A stretch of DNA of 64,000 nt from Gillisella vitis (GCF_014204625.1 NZ_JACHLU010000018.1:1-64000), one strand, 5' to 3'; positions 7,615-14,875 are shown, counted from the stretch's first letter. Numbers and translations are program-made. The notes: generated by a model not told the origin, from the sequence alone.

Positions 7615-9293
7615 CAGATTGATCCTCTCAGGTAAATATCCACCGTGCGCCCACGTCGATCCTCATCAAGAGGTGGCCCACCATTGTGGCCCGACATGTC
7701 ATTCACTGGCTTGCGGTTGGTTTCGTACTCGTAGGCGATGGCGTCCTGACAGCTGGCGAACCATGCCAGCGCACCGGCTGGAGCCGTGTCGCCATGACGG
7801 TCATAGCCGTCAACGCCTTTGGTGGAATGGCCGTCCGGCACCTTGATGATGCCGTTGACAAAGGCCAGGGCTTGATGATCAGCGATGATGTCCAGATCGA
7901 AAGGCAGCAGCACGCTCTTGTCACCAAACGCCTCGATGTAAGCGGGCATGTTGATGCTGTACCATTTGGCCGACAGCATCACTTCCTGAATGATCTCGCC
8001 CCAGCGCTGCCGCGCCTTTTCCGCAAGATACTGGCCGTTACCCCGCGCATCGAGCGCACCGCCCATCAGACGCGGCAGCGCATCGCCAATGTAAAACAGG
8101 ATGTCGCGTTGCTGATCGAACGGGATGTTCTTCAGCTCGACTACCAGCCGGGCACGGCGGATCAGGTCCGCGCCGATCTCGAACACGATGATCGCGGTCT
8201 TGTCGCCGGAGCGGGCAAAGTCCTCACCAAAGCAATGCTCACGATCAGGGTTGAGCGCCTTTAAAAGCGGCTTCAAAACCCCTTCACAGAATGCTTCAGC
8301 CTGTTCTTCGCGCTCAAAATCGTCAAGATTTTTGAAGTCGTCTGGCCGGTCCCAGCGCACGACCGCAGGCAGATCGCGGCTCATGCAGCTCTCAATGAGC
8401 ACCCGCGTCATCGCAGCACCTTCAGACTCGGCGGGGATCGCATCCAGCTCTTGGCGCATCTTGGCGGTACGGCTGCCATAGGACTTACGGATTTTCGCTT
8501 CCCAGGCGTCCTGCTTTTCCTGCGACCACTCTTCCCCCTTGATCAGGCAGACTCGTTTAAACAAGCCATTTGCAACCGCATCGGCAAAGGAAAACTTGTG
8601 AATATTGAAACCGTTCTTGCCCGCCCGACCTTCCTTGACGAACTCATTGAAGGGGTTGCTTATACCGTTGTGGGAGGAAATTACACGTATCTTACCGCCC
8701 CAAATCAGCAGAGCATTGACCGCGTCGATGACATCATGAACGTTGCTGTGGAATGCCGCTTCGTCGATGCACACGACGCCTTGCAGACCACGGATGTTTT
8801 CCGGGCGCGATGAAAGTGCCTCAATGCGAAAGCCCGATGCAAAACGAATGATAAAGCTTGAAATTGCGTTTGTGGAACCGTCTTTACGCTGATCGAAGAA
8901 AATGCCGTCCTCAATCGTCAGTATCTCATTCGCAACAGTTTTCGCGAAATGCGCCGCATAACCGATAAACTCGCGGCCCTTCGGCTTGCTGTCGGGAATG
9001 TAAAAGCAGTTCTGGCCGCCAGCCGAACGGCGGGCGGCAGCAATCAGAGTGTGGTCCAGCGCTTCGGCAAAAGTGATGCCTGTTCTTCGACCCTTTTCGC
9101 AGCCCTTGAGATCGCTATCGTCAGCAAGCCACTCGGACTGGTGATCCATAAGAATGCCATCGGCCAGCGGGTCAAGATCATCGGGGACATCGCCACCACG
9201 CAAAAACTCATCCGGCAATTCGGCCGGATCGAGGGGCAACACAGGCGGGTCAATCCACTTGCCTTGCGGCAAGCCGGGAAGCGCTTCAGCCAC
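7614..9293 (-). CDS. Terminase large subunit, Mu gp28 family
   Basis: This 559-residue protein has an N-terminal ATPase with a Walker A-like GCEKGRRTGIT at 64-74 and Walker B VVCIDEAA at 173-180, and a C-terminal RNase H-like nuclease with GEDFARSGDKTA near residue 360 and GGALDARGNGQ further on. It packages Mu-like genomes by cutting in flanking host DNA (headful). Translation appears to start at a GTG at 9293, inside the end of the small zinc-finger gene, with an eight-base overlap. It precedes the portal gene with a one-base overlap. Confidence 0.95.
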   Translation of the reverse strand: MAEALPGLPQGKWIDPPVLPLDPAELPDEFLRGGDVPDDLDPLADGILMDHQSEWLADDSDLKGCEKGRRTGITFAEALDHTLIAAARRSAGGQNCFYIPDSKPKGREFIGYAAHFAKTVANEILTIEDGIFFDQRKDGSTNAISSFIIRFASGFRIEALSSRPENIRGLQGVVCIDEAAFHSNVHDVIDAVNALLIWGGKIRVISSHNGISNPFNEFVKEGRAGKNGFNIHKFSFADAVANGLFKRVCLIKGEEWSQEKQDAWEAKIRKSYGSRTAKMRQELDAIPAESEGAAMTRVLIESCMSRDLPAVVRWDRPDDFKNLDDFEREEQAEAFCEGVLKPLLKALNPDREHCFGEDFARSGDKTAIIVFEIGADLIRRARLVVELKNIPFDQQRDILFYIGDALPRLMGGALDARGNGQYLAEKARQRWGEIIQEVMLSAKWYSINMPAYIEAFGDKSVLLPFDLDIIADHQALAFVNGIIKVPDGHSTKGVDGYDRHGDTAPAGALAWFASCQDAIAYEYETNRKPVNDMSGHNGGPPLDEDRRGRTVDIYLRGSI

Positions 9294-9462
9294 GGCTCAC
9301 CTCCATGCAGGCAAGGCCGGTGCCCTTGCACGGCCCGCAATCATTTTTCAGGTCATAGACGATACTCGAAATGCTGCCATCACGACGCCGATTGATCCGC
9401 TTGACGGCTTGCCCGATCCCACCGCACCGCTTGCACTGCTCGCTCCGAATTGCCTCGGTCAT
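9286..9462 (-). CDS. Small Cys-rich (zinc-finger-like) phage protein
   Basis: A 58-codon ORF runs from the ATG at 9462 to the TGA at 9286, filling the gap between the small and large terminase genes. Its ATG overlaps the stop of the gp27-like gene and its end overlaps the GTG start of the large terminase. The peptide has two paired-cysteine motifs, CKRCGGIGQ and CGPCKGTGL, resembling a DnaJ-type CxxCxGxG zinc centre. Both pairs and the tight coding overlap argue that it is real. Function is unknown; a terminase accessory role is a guess from position. Confidence 0.7.
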   Translation of the reverse strand: MTEAIRSEQCKRCGGIGQAVKRINRRRDGSISSIVYDLKNDCGPCKGTGLACMEVSRG

Positions 9463-10091
9463 TCGCTCTTGTCCTCTTTCTTTTTCGGACGAATGCCGAG
9501 GAACTCGCGGCGGGCACGGGCAATGGCTTCCTTGGAAATACCGGGTTCGAGCGACAGGGCATCCAGCGCCTTTTCGGCATTGGCCTTCATCTCAGTTTCG
9601 ATACGACGGGCACTCTCTTCGGCTTCCAGCTTCAGACGGCGGTTGGATGACGTTGCCTGGGCAGCTGAAGCAGCACGCAAGGCATTGGCCAGTTCCATTG
9701 CGCCCTTGGGTGAAATGCCGCCTTCGCCTGCGGCTTGCAACACTTCAAAGATCAGCGACTTGATAGCCTCGGCCGCAATGCGCGTGAGATCATCAGACCC
9801 TGCCGCATCCATCCTCTGAGAAAGAGTTGATGCGATTTCGCGGGTCTGCTCCAGCCTGCGGGTCATTAGGGATAACTTCAGGGAATAGCGATTGAAGGCC
9901 GTAAACGAGGGTATGTCAAAATCAATGCCGTGCTCGCCTTGGATGGCAATCAGCTTGTCACGGAACTCAGGATATATTTCCGTTTGGGTACGGCTATGAT
10001 CGGCCAGCTCCTGTGCCGCCCAGGATACAACCGCGTCACATTCTTCCGGCAAAAGATCAATCTTGGAAAGTCGCCCGCGTCCCTTGGTCAT
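9459..10091 (-). CDS. Terminase small subunit-like protein, Mu gp27 (DUF3486)
   Basis: The 210-residue product (MTKGRGRLSKIDLLPEE) matches DUF3486/gp27. It has the early RLSKIDLLP segment and a GIDFDIPSFTAFNRYSLKL stretch like other gp27 proteins. The middle is helical and the C-terminus is basic, ending in a Lys-rich tail. The ATG at 10091 with AGGTGAG before it is preferred; a GTG at 10100 is an alternative. It lies directly upstream of the zinc-finger ORF and large terminase, the usual order, and probably recognises the packaging site. Confidence 0.85.
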   Translation of the reverse strand: MTKGRGRLSKIDLLPEECDAVVSWAAQELADHSRTQTEIYPEFRDKLIAIQGEHGIDFDIPSFTAFNRYSLKLSLMTRRLEQTREIASTLSQRMDAAGSDDLTRIAAEAIKSLIFEVLQAAGEGGISPKGAMELANALRAASAAQATSSNRRLKLEAEESARRIETEMKANAEKALDALSLEPGISKEAIARARREFLGIRPKKKEDKSE

Positions 10092-10092
10092 G

Positions 10093-10407
10093 TTACTCAC
10101 CTGCCAAGGATGGCCGGGTCACATCCTCCAACGCGATGTCACGATCAAGATGACGCTTTCCTAGCTTGGTCAGTGTTGCCACCTTGACGGTGCCCGCGTT
10201 AATGAGGCTGATGGCACCCAGATTGGCCAGATAGTCCAGCTGCAAATGCACCCACGGACGATCTTGCCGGATGCCGAACACAGGTAAGACAGCATCCTGA
10301 ATGACATTGCTGGCCAATGTATCATTGGTCTGTTCCGACAAGGCCCGCAGCACGATCAGCCGTGCATCGTCCCGGATTTTCTTTGTGTAATCGATGCCAA
10401 GGCTCAT
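10093..10407 (-). CDS. VpaChn25_0724-type phage protein (winged-helix-like)
   Basis: This 104-residue protein resembles the VpaChn25_0724 family found next to gp25/gp27 in Mu-like phages. It has an RLIVLRALSEQTNDTLAS start, a central QLDYLANLGAI helix, and an LTKLGKRHLDR segment that reads like the wing/recognition part of a winged helix. It sits between the DUF2730 gene and the small terminase. The family has no established role; a regulator or packaging accessory protein is possible. Confidence 0.65.
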   Translation of the reverse strand: MSLGIDYTKKIRDDARLIVLRALSEQTNDTLASNVIQDAVLPVFGIRQDRPWVHLQLDYLANLGAISLINAGTVKVATLTKLGKRHLDRDIALEDVTRPSLAGE

Positions 10408-10739
10408 TTCTTTGCTTGCTCCACCAAAAGTTCGTTCATGCGCTCGGATGTTGCCCGGATGGGCTTGAGGGTTTCAGCCATGGTGTCGAGGCGGCCACTC
10501 ATCTTCTCAACGGCCAGCTCCAGCCGGTGGAACGTCTCGTGATCCGGCAAGTGTTTCATCTCGCCTTCAATCGCCTGCACACGACGATCATGCTCTATCA
10601 GCTTGCGTTCGGCGGCGACCAAACGCTCATCCAGCTTCTTTTCCCCCGATGACAGGATGGTGCGAAACTGGGTGAGAAGGTTGATGCTGTTGAGGGCCAG
10701 CGACAGCAGGACGCCAATGGCAGTCATATCGAGGATCAT
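10404..10739 (-). CDS. Mu gp25-like protein (DUF2730)
   Basis: The ATG at 10739 gives a 111-residue protein with one N-terminal hydrophobic helix (ILDMTAIGVLLSLALNSINLL) followed by a long charged coiled coil (about residues 30-100), as in DUF2730/gp25 of Mu-like phages. The ATG overlaps the stop of the TraR-like gene (ATGA). It is probably a membrane-tethered coiled-coil protein of the late operon; function in Mu is not established. Confidence 0.7.
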   Translation of the reverse strand: MILDMTAIGVLLSLALNSINLLTQFRTILSSGEKKLDERLVAAERKLIEHDRRVQAIEGEMKHLPDHETFHRLELAVEKMSGRLDTMAETLKPIRATSERMNELLVEQAKK

Positions 10740-10954
10740 CGGCAATAGACCTCCCGTTCAACCTCGGTTTGGCAATCAATGCAGCGGGTGGCAGATGGAT
10801 AAGCCGAGCGCCGGGCTTGCGGTATCACCTTCCCGCACTCTACACATTCAGGTGCGCCGGCCTTTTTGAGATCGGCACGCGCCTGCGCCAATTTGGCATC
10901 ACGCTCCTGCGCCACCTTCGCCTCGGCTTGCTCAAAATGGACATTACTGAACAT
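10736..10954 (-). CDS. TraR/DksA-type C4 zinc-finger protein
   Basis: The ATG at 10954 follows a near-perfect GGAGGTGA site and gives 72 residues. The first 40 form a charged coiled helix. The C-terminus carries CVECGKVIPQARR and, 17 residues later, CIDC, the four-cysteine TraR/DksA finger. TraR homologues bind RNA polymerase through the secondary channel and mimic DksA with ppGpp. A short phage copy may shift host promoter use during late growth. It overlaps the Rz1-like gene by 11 bases. Confidence 0.85.
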   Translation of the reverse strand: MFSNVHFEQAEAKVAQERDAKLAQARADLKKAGAPECVECGKVIPQARRSAYPSATRCIDCQTEVEREVYCR

Positions 10955-11219
10955 TGTCACCTCCAACAGCAGCAGCGCGCCGGGCTTCACAGACTCGTAG
11001 GCTATGGCCGTCAGTGAGAAGTGCCGCTCGTGTTTCCGCCTCCGACAGACGACGAAAAGGCACCTTCACGGGCTCGGCGCATTTCTGCTTTGCCACCGCA
11101 GGAACCTCGCGCTCGACATAGACTGTCTTCACCACGGGCGGCGGCACATCAGCGCTTATTGAGCAAGCGGACACTGTCAAGGCTGAGGCCACAAGCGCCA
11201 TCATCCGGCAGAGCTGCAT
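10944..11219 (-). CDS. Rz1-like outer-membrane spanin lipoprotein
   Basis: The start at 11219 gives 91 residues: a short signal peptide (MQLCRMMALVASALTVSAC) with lipobox VSAC and lipidated Cys19, then a Pro-rich stretch (DVPPPVVKTV) and a small C-terminal domain with two cysteines. The first 71 bases lie inside the 3' end of the Rz-like gene in another frame, the classic nested Rz/Rz1 arrangement. It would bind the inner-membrane spanin across the periplasm and fuse the membranes at lysis. A longer same-frame ORF to 11489 is only the shadow of Rz. Confidence 0.8.
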   Translation of the reverse strand: MQLCRMMALVASALTVSACSISADVPPPVVKTVYVEREVPAVAKQKCAEPVKVPFRRLSEAETRAALLTDGHSLRVCEARRAAAVGGDNVQ

Positions 11220-11502
11220 TTTCTTTCTCCAGTTCAGTCGCTCGGCGCTCCGTGGCCGCAATCTGGTCTCTCGCCGCATCTTGCGCGGCCATGGTGGCTT
11301 TGAGGTTCGCCGCAATTTTAGCCTGAGCGTCGGCGTTTGATTTTTCAATCTCGGCGCGCCAATAGGCATCGCGTTCGTTTCTGGCCATTGCGGTGGCTGC
11401 CGTGACCATGTCGTCAATCTTGGTAATGGCCGCGACTGCACCCCAAACAATGGAGGCAATGGCCGCAAGCACGGCCAGACCGGCGACAATATACTTGCTC
11501 AT
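11149..11502 (-). CDS. Rz-like inner-membrane spanin
   Basis: This 117-residue protein has an N-terminal transmembrane anchor (about residues 5-27) and a long periplasmic coiled coil rich in Ala, Glu, Lys and Arg (about 35-100), the form of i-spanins. Its last 71 bases encode the start of the Rz1-like lipoprotein in another frame. The ATG overlaps the stop of the membrane protein upstream by four bases. Its place after endolysin and membrane proteins completes the lysis cassette. Confidence 0.8.
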   Translation of the reverse strand: MSKYIVAGLAVLAAIASIVWGAVAAITKIDDMVTAATAMARNERDAYWRAEIEKSNADAQAKIAANLKATMAAQDAARDQIAATERRATELEKENAALPDDGACGLSLDSVRLLNKR

Positions 11503-11768
11503 GGTTGACCTCCGGCGGGAGGTTCCGCAAACGGTGGGTCTGGTTTTGGTCCGCGCGTCATCAGATGCATATCAACGCTGCCAAAGCCGCGATGAATGCC
11601 CAGAATGCCAACAATCACGGCAACCATGGACGGGACAGCGATTGAACCAAACTCAACGGCCTTGTCATGAATGGCAGCACCGATGGCGAGGATCAGGATC
11701 ACCGCCCAAGCCATGGCCGATGACAGCCAGAGCGCTTTTTTTGTCGTGGAGTAGGATGGCTTTTCCAT
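11499..11768 (-). CDS. Putative holin/phage membrane protein
   Basis: The ATG at 11768 (MEKPSYSTTKKALW), with AAGGA before it, gives 89 residues with two hydrophobic helices at about residues 12-32 and 40-58 and a Pro-rich polar tail. The size, topology and place between endolysin and spanins suggest a holin, but there is no sequence signature that proves it. Its ATG overlaps by one base the TGA of the 38-residue membrane ORF (TGATG), so the two are probably made together, possibly as a holin/antiholin pair. Confidence 0.55.
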   Translation of the reverse strand: MEKPSYSTTKKALWLSSAMAWAVILILAIGAAIHDKAVEFGSIAVPSMVAVIVGILGIHRGFGSVDMHLMTRGPKPDPPFAEPPAGGQP

Positions 11769-11884
11769 CAATCGTCCTTCCATGTCTGGCGGACCATCCA
11801 TGCGAAAGGCAAGCCCAGCAAAGCAGCGACAGCCAACGATGACAGAAGGATGCCGGTGATCTTTTTAGCGAGGCTGATCCTCAT
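11768..11884 (-). CDS. 38-residue single-span membrane protein in lysis cassette
   Basis: This short ORF starts at an ATG overlapping the endolysin stop (ATGA at 11884-11881) and ends in a TGA overlapping the next ATG. The peptide has a basic N-terminus (MRISLAKKIT), one hydrophobic helix (GILLSSLAVAALLGLPFAWMV) and a charged end (RQTWKDD). It obeys the inside-positive rule and sits exactly between two coupled genes, so I take it as real. It may be a holin, an antiholin or a regulator of the neighbouring two-span protein. Confidence 0.55.
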   Translation of the reverse strand: MRISLAKKITGILLSSLAVAALLGLPFAWMVRQTWKDD

Positions 11885-12387
11885 ACGATCGCTGCCTGAA
11901 AATGCATGCCGTCACGGCTTTGCGGCGACCAATCACCACCCCACACCCAGTCTTCAGCCTTGAAGGCTGCAACAACACGCGGGTCCATTTCGGGGGTCGG
12001 ATCACCAAGCCCGTTGCGGGCCGGATCGAAATCAACGGCGCAACCATAGGTGTGCATCGACAATCGTGCTTTGCCGCGCATCTGCCGCCAGTTATAGCCA
12101 CCACCAATCAGGTTCATGCCAGCGGCATCAATGGCTTTCTGGTTGCGGCCAAAGTCCTCCCAGATCACATTCAACACGCGGGTCAGGCTGTCAGCAACCT
12201 TGCTGTGCACCCGCAGGGATTTGATCGTGATGGACTTATCCCAGGAAGCAACCGCCTTCCAAGGGAGGCGAACCAGAACAAGGTTTGCTCGTTCCCATGC
12301 CGGATCAGGACCGGCAGAACCTTTGGTGATTTTGAGATTTGCGCCGTAAAAATCGGCTGCCGTTGACTGTGTCGGCCATTTGGACAT
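11881..12387 (-). CDS. Endolysin, peptidase M15 (D-Ala-D-Ala carboxypeptidase/L-Ala-D-Glu type)
   Basis: This 168-residue protein has the zinc peptidase M15 signatures SMHTYGCAVDFDP (about residues 110-122; His and Asp metal ligands) and DGMHFQA at the C-terminus (third ligand His). It has no signal peptide, so export through a holin or the spanin pathway is expected. It is the first gene of the late lysis cassette, after the gap that holds the repeated hairpin at 12462-12485. Members cut the peptide part of peptidoglycan. Confidence 0.88.
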   Translation of the reverse strand: MSKWPTQSTAADFYGANLKITKGSAGPDPAWERANLVLVRLPWKAVASWDKSITIKSLRVHSKVADSLTRVLNVIWEDFGRNQKAIDAAGMNLIGGGYNWRQMRGKARLSMHTYGCAVDFDPARNGLGDPTPEMDPRVVAAFKAEDWVWGGDWSPQSRDGMHFQAAIV

Positions 12388-12443
12388 TTCACTCGCTCCA
12401 GTCTCTCCATCGGCGATTGCCGACCACTGGATGCGAGATTTAT

Positions 12444-12490
12444 CGCGCGCGCGCGGATTGCATCATGCCCGCCACGGCGGGCGGGCAATC
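12444..12490. repeat. Prophage hairpin element, copy 1, with (CG)6 tract, at the Mor/endolysin boundary
   Basis: The core 24-base element is 12462-12485, with stem 12467-12472 paired to 12477-12482 and loop CACG. An outer stem GATTGC/GCAATC (12456-12461 with 12485-12490) extends it here only. Next to it is a run of twelve alternating C and G (12444-12455). The element lies between the Mor gene and the endolysin gene, the position of Plys in Mu, where Mor- or C-type activators start late transcription. Compare the copy at 4171-4194. No T tract follows on the minus strand, so it is not a plain intrinsic terminator. Confidence 0.6.
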
Positions 12491-12860
12491 AGAACATTTC
12501 AATCTGGCGGGGGTCTTTTTTGCGGGGGCGCAGCACGGGCTTGTTCTCTCGAACACGTTTCAAAAGCCGTTCAACTGCGCTTTCCGTCAGGCCAAGTCGC
12601 TTGGCAACAGCCCGATTTGTCATGCCGCTCTCGACATATCGTCTTACTCGGAACGCACGGGCCAGCGGTACTCTGATATAACCGCCTGGCCACTCTTTGG
12701 CCAGACGCAATGCGGCATTCATGCCGATTGTTTCGGGTAATTCCGACCGGGTCGGATCGGCAGGCACGTAGAGCCGCACACCAGCATAAGCCTCCACCAG
12801 AGCAAAGAAGTCATCTTCACTCAGCCTTGCCATCAACTCTGCCGTCAGGTCTTCACTCAT
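12489..12860 (-). CDS. mor: Mor-family transcription activator
   Basis: The start at 12860 (MSEDLTAELMARLSEDD) gives 123 residues, the usual Mor length. The N-terminal half is the dimerisation domain, with the Mor-type GVRLYVPADPTRSELPETIG strand region. The C-terminal half is a helix-turn-helix (about residues 75-105) with AVAKRLGLTESAVERLLKR. Mor activates the middle or late promoter of Mu-like phages. No separate C gene is seen, so this protein may drive the late genes that start just downstream. It overlaps the ASCH gene by eight bases. Confidence 0.9.
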   Translation of the reverse strand: MSEDLTAELMARLSEDDFFALVEAYAGVRLYVPADPTRSELPETIGMNAALRLAKEWPGGYIRVPLARAFRVRRYVESGMTNRAVAKRLGLTESAVERLLKRVRENKPVLRPRKKDPRQIEMF

Positions 12861-13296
12861 CGGCCCCTCGCCAACGGATAAGGACACCCTCAAACCTGCT
12901 CCCACCATGGCTATCACGCCAGAAGCGACCCATGGTCTCGCGGGCAGTCGCGCCAATTAGCTTTTTCGGCGCGAGGCCAGCCAGCCGGGCCGGATCAAAG
13001 CCGTCAGAGACCGCAAACGGCTCGATCTCGTCACGGCGCAATGGCACACCGTCGATTTCGATATAAGCGATGCCAGCGTCCAGTAGGTCGCTGGACATGA
13101 TGATGATCGGCAGCACCGCAACGCAGACAGGATCTGCAATGAGCTTGCGGCAGTGCCGAGTGCGCATACCGCTATAAAGCTGGATAGGCTCACCGACATG
13201 CGAATGGCGGCGGCGGTTGCCACGGATTGTATGTGTCTTGGAGCCGTCCTCGATCTGGGCCGCAAAGAACTTTTTGAAACCGTAGGCGACCATCAT
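12853..13296 (-). CDS. ASCH-domain phage protein
   Basis: This 147-residue protein resembles ASCH-domain proteins of alphaproteobacterial phages. It has YGFKKFFAAQIEDG at the start, the KTHTIRGNRRRH motif (about residues 20-31), and LYSGMRTRHCRKL. ASCH folds are PUA-related beta barrels thought to bind RNA or modified nucleosides. The start may be 13296, overlapping the GemA stop, or the next Met at 13293. It lies between GemA and Mor in the middle region. The phage function is unknown. Confidence 0.7.
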   Translation of the reverse strand: MMVAYGFKKFFAAQIEDGSKTHTIRGNRRRHSHVGEPIQLYSGMRTRHCRKLIADPVCVAVLPIIIMSSDLLDAGIAYIEIDGVPLRRDEIEPFAVSDGFDPARLAGLAPKKLIGATARETMGRFWRDSHGGSRFEGVLIRWRGADE

Positions 13297-13946
13297 TCAC
13301 CTGCCTTTTTGGGCAAGGCACGCACCCGTTTGCCAAGTGCATTCATGACAATCTGCCATTGGCTGGCTTTTACATCAGCCAGCCAGACCATGTTGATCTC
13401 AACCAGCTCAGACACTTCGGCATCAAAGCCCATGCGCGCCATCAGGTTGGCGCGTGGATTAAGGAGCCGCCACTGCGCCCAAGCGATTTTGGCACCATCG
13501 CTGGCAAGCCATTCCTGACCATTGAGGTTGCCAAAACCGACACCAGCCTCTCGCGCCAACCATTTCTTCAGGCCTTCAATTGCCTTTCTGGCGTCATCAG
13601 CGTGATGCAAGAAACGAACGTGGTCCAAACCTGTCTGGCGTGTGACAAATGCCAGCAGCGCTGCATCGTCGCGGTTCTCAACAATGCCGAGATTGTAACC
13701 GGCAATCCAAAGGGCTTGCAGCTTCTTGGCAAACTTGCCCTGCAAGGGTTTGCGCTTGCCCTTTGCGGCTGGTGCAGGCTCAAAGCCCTCATTGCGAAAC
13801 ACCGTCAGCACCGTTTGGCGCTCGTCCTCTGTCATGGCCTTGGTGGATGATTTGCCGGTGATGTTGGTCAGCTTGGCGCGATAAGTGTCATCGTCCAGGC
13901 CGAGCTGCTTTTTGGCAACGTGGATTGCTGCGATGGAGGAGGTCAT
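13293..13946 (-). CDS. gemA: GemA-like regulatory protein (DUF1018, Mu gp16)
   Basis: The ATG at 13946 (MTSSIAAIHVAKKQLGLDD) gives 217 residues. The N-terminal half matches DUF1018/GemA, with LGLDDDTYRAKL and ALWIAGYNLGIVE. In Mu, GemA changes host gene expression and DNA supercoiling. A second helical segment (about residues 115-210) extends the protein as in rhizobial homologues. The ATG overlaps the upstream stop (ATGA), and the gene precedes the ASCH and Mor genes as in other Mu-like phages. Confidence 0.85.
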   Translation of the reverse strand: MTSSIAAIHVAKKQLGLDDDTYRAKLTNITGKSSTKAMTEDERQTVLTVFRNEGFEPAPAAKGKRKPLQGKFAKKLQALWIAGYNLGIVENRDDAALLAFVTRQTGLDHVRFLHHADDARKAIEGLKKWLAREAGVGFGNLNGQEWLASDGAKIAWAQWRLLNPRANLMARMGFDAEVSELVEINMVWLADVKASQWQIVMNALGKRVRALPKKAGE

Positions 13947-14224
13947 GCCTGATCTCCCGTCATCTTCCATGCATGTTTTGGGAAAGCCCATTTACGCCAA
14001 CGCATGAAAGCGTCGAATGCTTCGTTTTCATCTGTGGCCTCTGGCACACCAGGCACAAGAAGCACATCGTCAGAATAGCCATGCCGTGCCCTGGCATTAA
14101 CTATCTCTTCCAGCTCTTCCTTTTCGCCGGAGGCAAAAACGATAACGCCGTCGGGAATTTTATTGTCGTCTTCGGCAAAACGAATAACGCCAGCGCGGTC
14201 ACAGTAAGCAAATGCAAACATCAC
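13943..14224 (-). CDS. Hypothetical phage protein (93 aa)
   Basis: I do not recognise this 93-residue acidic protein (MMFAFAYCDRAGVIRFA). It is predicted soluble, with an N-terminal beta hairpin and a DAFMRWRKWAFPKHAW segment near the end. It overlaps the neighbours on both sides by four bases, which supports coding. It lies in the run of small early/middle genes between Gam and GemA, the place where Mu-like phages carry variable host-takeover genes. Confidence 0.55.
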   Translation of the reverse strand: MMFAFAYCDRAGVIRFAEDDNKIPDGVIVFASGEKEELEEIVNARARHGYSDDVLLVPGVPEATDENEAFDAFMRWRKWAFPKHAWKMTGDQA

Positions 14225-14421
14225 TTGATCCTCCTGTCGATTTGATCTGCCACTTTGGTGAGATTGATTTCAGCCAGAAAGGCCGTGCCGACTTCGGTTT
14301 CGTCATCCGTGATATGGGCGTAGGTCACGCCCTCCACGGTCGAAATCGGGCAACCTTCCGCGCTATATTCTGCGATCAGAGCAGCGAGGATAATGTCGAA
14401 GCGCGATTGTTCGGTGCTCAT
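14221..14421 (-). CDS. Hypothetical phage protein (66 aa)
   Basis: This 66-residue acidic protein (MSTEQSRFDIILAALIAEY) is not recognised. It appears alpha/beta, with a central GCPISTVEGVTYAHITDDE segment, without cysteines in pairs or membrane helices. Four-base overlaps with both neighbours place it in the coupled early/middle operon and are the main evidence that it is translated. Confidence 0.5.
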   Translation of the reverse strand: MSTEQSRFDIILAALIAEYSAEGCPISTVEGVTYAHITDDETEVGTAFLAEINLTKVADQIDRRIK

Positions 14422-14636
14422 GCGGCACCTGTCAGCGTGTCAGCAACGTCATAGTCCAACTCAGTCGGGTGGCAGTTTGAAACATGCCGGTCGCCTTCGA
14501 ACTTGACCTTAACGTAATGGTGGTGAGTGCTGCCTTGGGGTCTGACAACTCCAAAACGGCCAGTTACCGTGTGCTGGACATGGCGACCGATTGGCACGTC
14601 AATGCCGTAGTAATTGCGGATGTAATCGTAGCTCAT
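14418..14636 (-). CDS. Hypothetical small beta-barrel-like phage protein (72 aa)
   Basis: This 72-residue protein (MSYDYIRNYYGIDVPIG) contains GRHVQHTVTGRFGVV and YVKVKFEGDRHVSNCHP, a pattern like a small SH3- or KOW-type barrel in which a turn-rich first strand pair is followed by VKVKFEG and a PTELDY end. It overlaps both neighbours by four bases. The fold is my reading of the strand pattern and the function is unknown. Confidence 0.5.
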   Translation of the reverse strand: MSYDYIRNYYGIDVPIGRHVQHTVTGRFGVVRPQGSTHHHYVKVKFEGDRHVSNCHPTELDYDVADTLTGAA

Positions 14637-14875
14637 GCTGCACCTGCCAATGCCAACGCCATTTCGGCCATCAGTCTGTCAGCCGCTTGTCTCGAAGGTT
14701 TCGGGCAAGGCTCGAAATCTTCGATGGCGTCAAGCTGTTCACTGACACCAAAAATCGCCCCGCACTCATAGCGGACCAGCCGTAGATGCTCCTGCTGTGT
14801 GCTTGCTGGCATCGCCGCAAGCCCACAAACAGGGCAGGTCTTTTCAGCTTTGAGTTTTGCGTAAAGGGAGGTCAT
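14633..14875 (-). CDS. Zinc-ribbon-like phage protein (80 aa)
   Basis: This 80-residue protein has CPVCG at residues 14-18 and further cysteines in YECGAIF and EPCPKP, a likely metal site of the zinc-ribbon kind. The C-terminus is a helix (ADRLMAEMALALAGAA). It overlaps the neighbouring genes by four bases on each side. No family was recognised; small zinc ribbons of this kind in phage early regions often bind nucleic acid or host proteins. Confidence 0.5.
   Translation of the reverse strand: MTSLYAKLKAEKTCPVCGLAAMPASTQQEHLRLVRYECGAIFGVSEQLDAIEDFEPCPKPSRQAADRLMAEMALALAGAA

Noticed and set aside
10944-11489. Long version of the Rz1-frame ORF (181 codons)
   Set aside because: The first 90 codons are only the shadow of the Rz coiled coil. 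The lipoprotein signal begins at 11219.
12444-12455. Run of (CG)6 as a possible Z-DNA or slippage site
   Set aside because: Noted as part of the hairpin region; a single short tract is not enough to claim a function.
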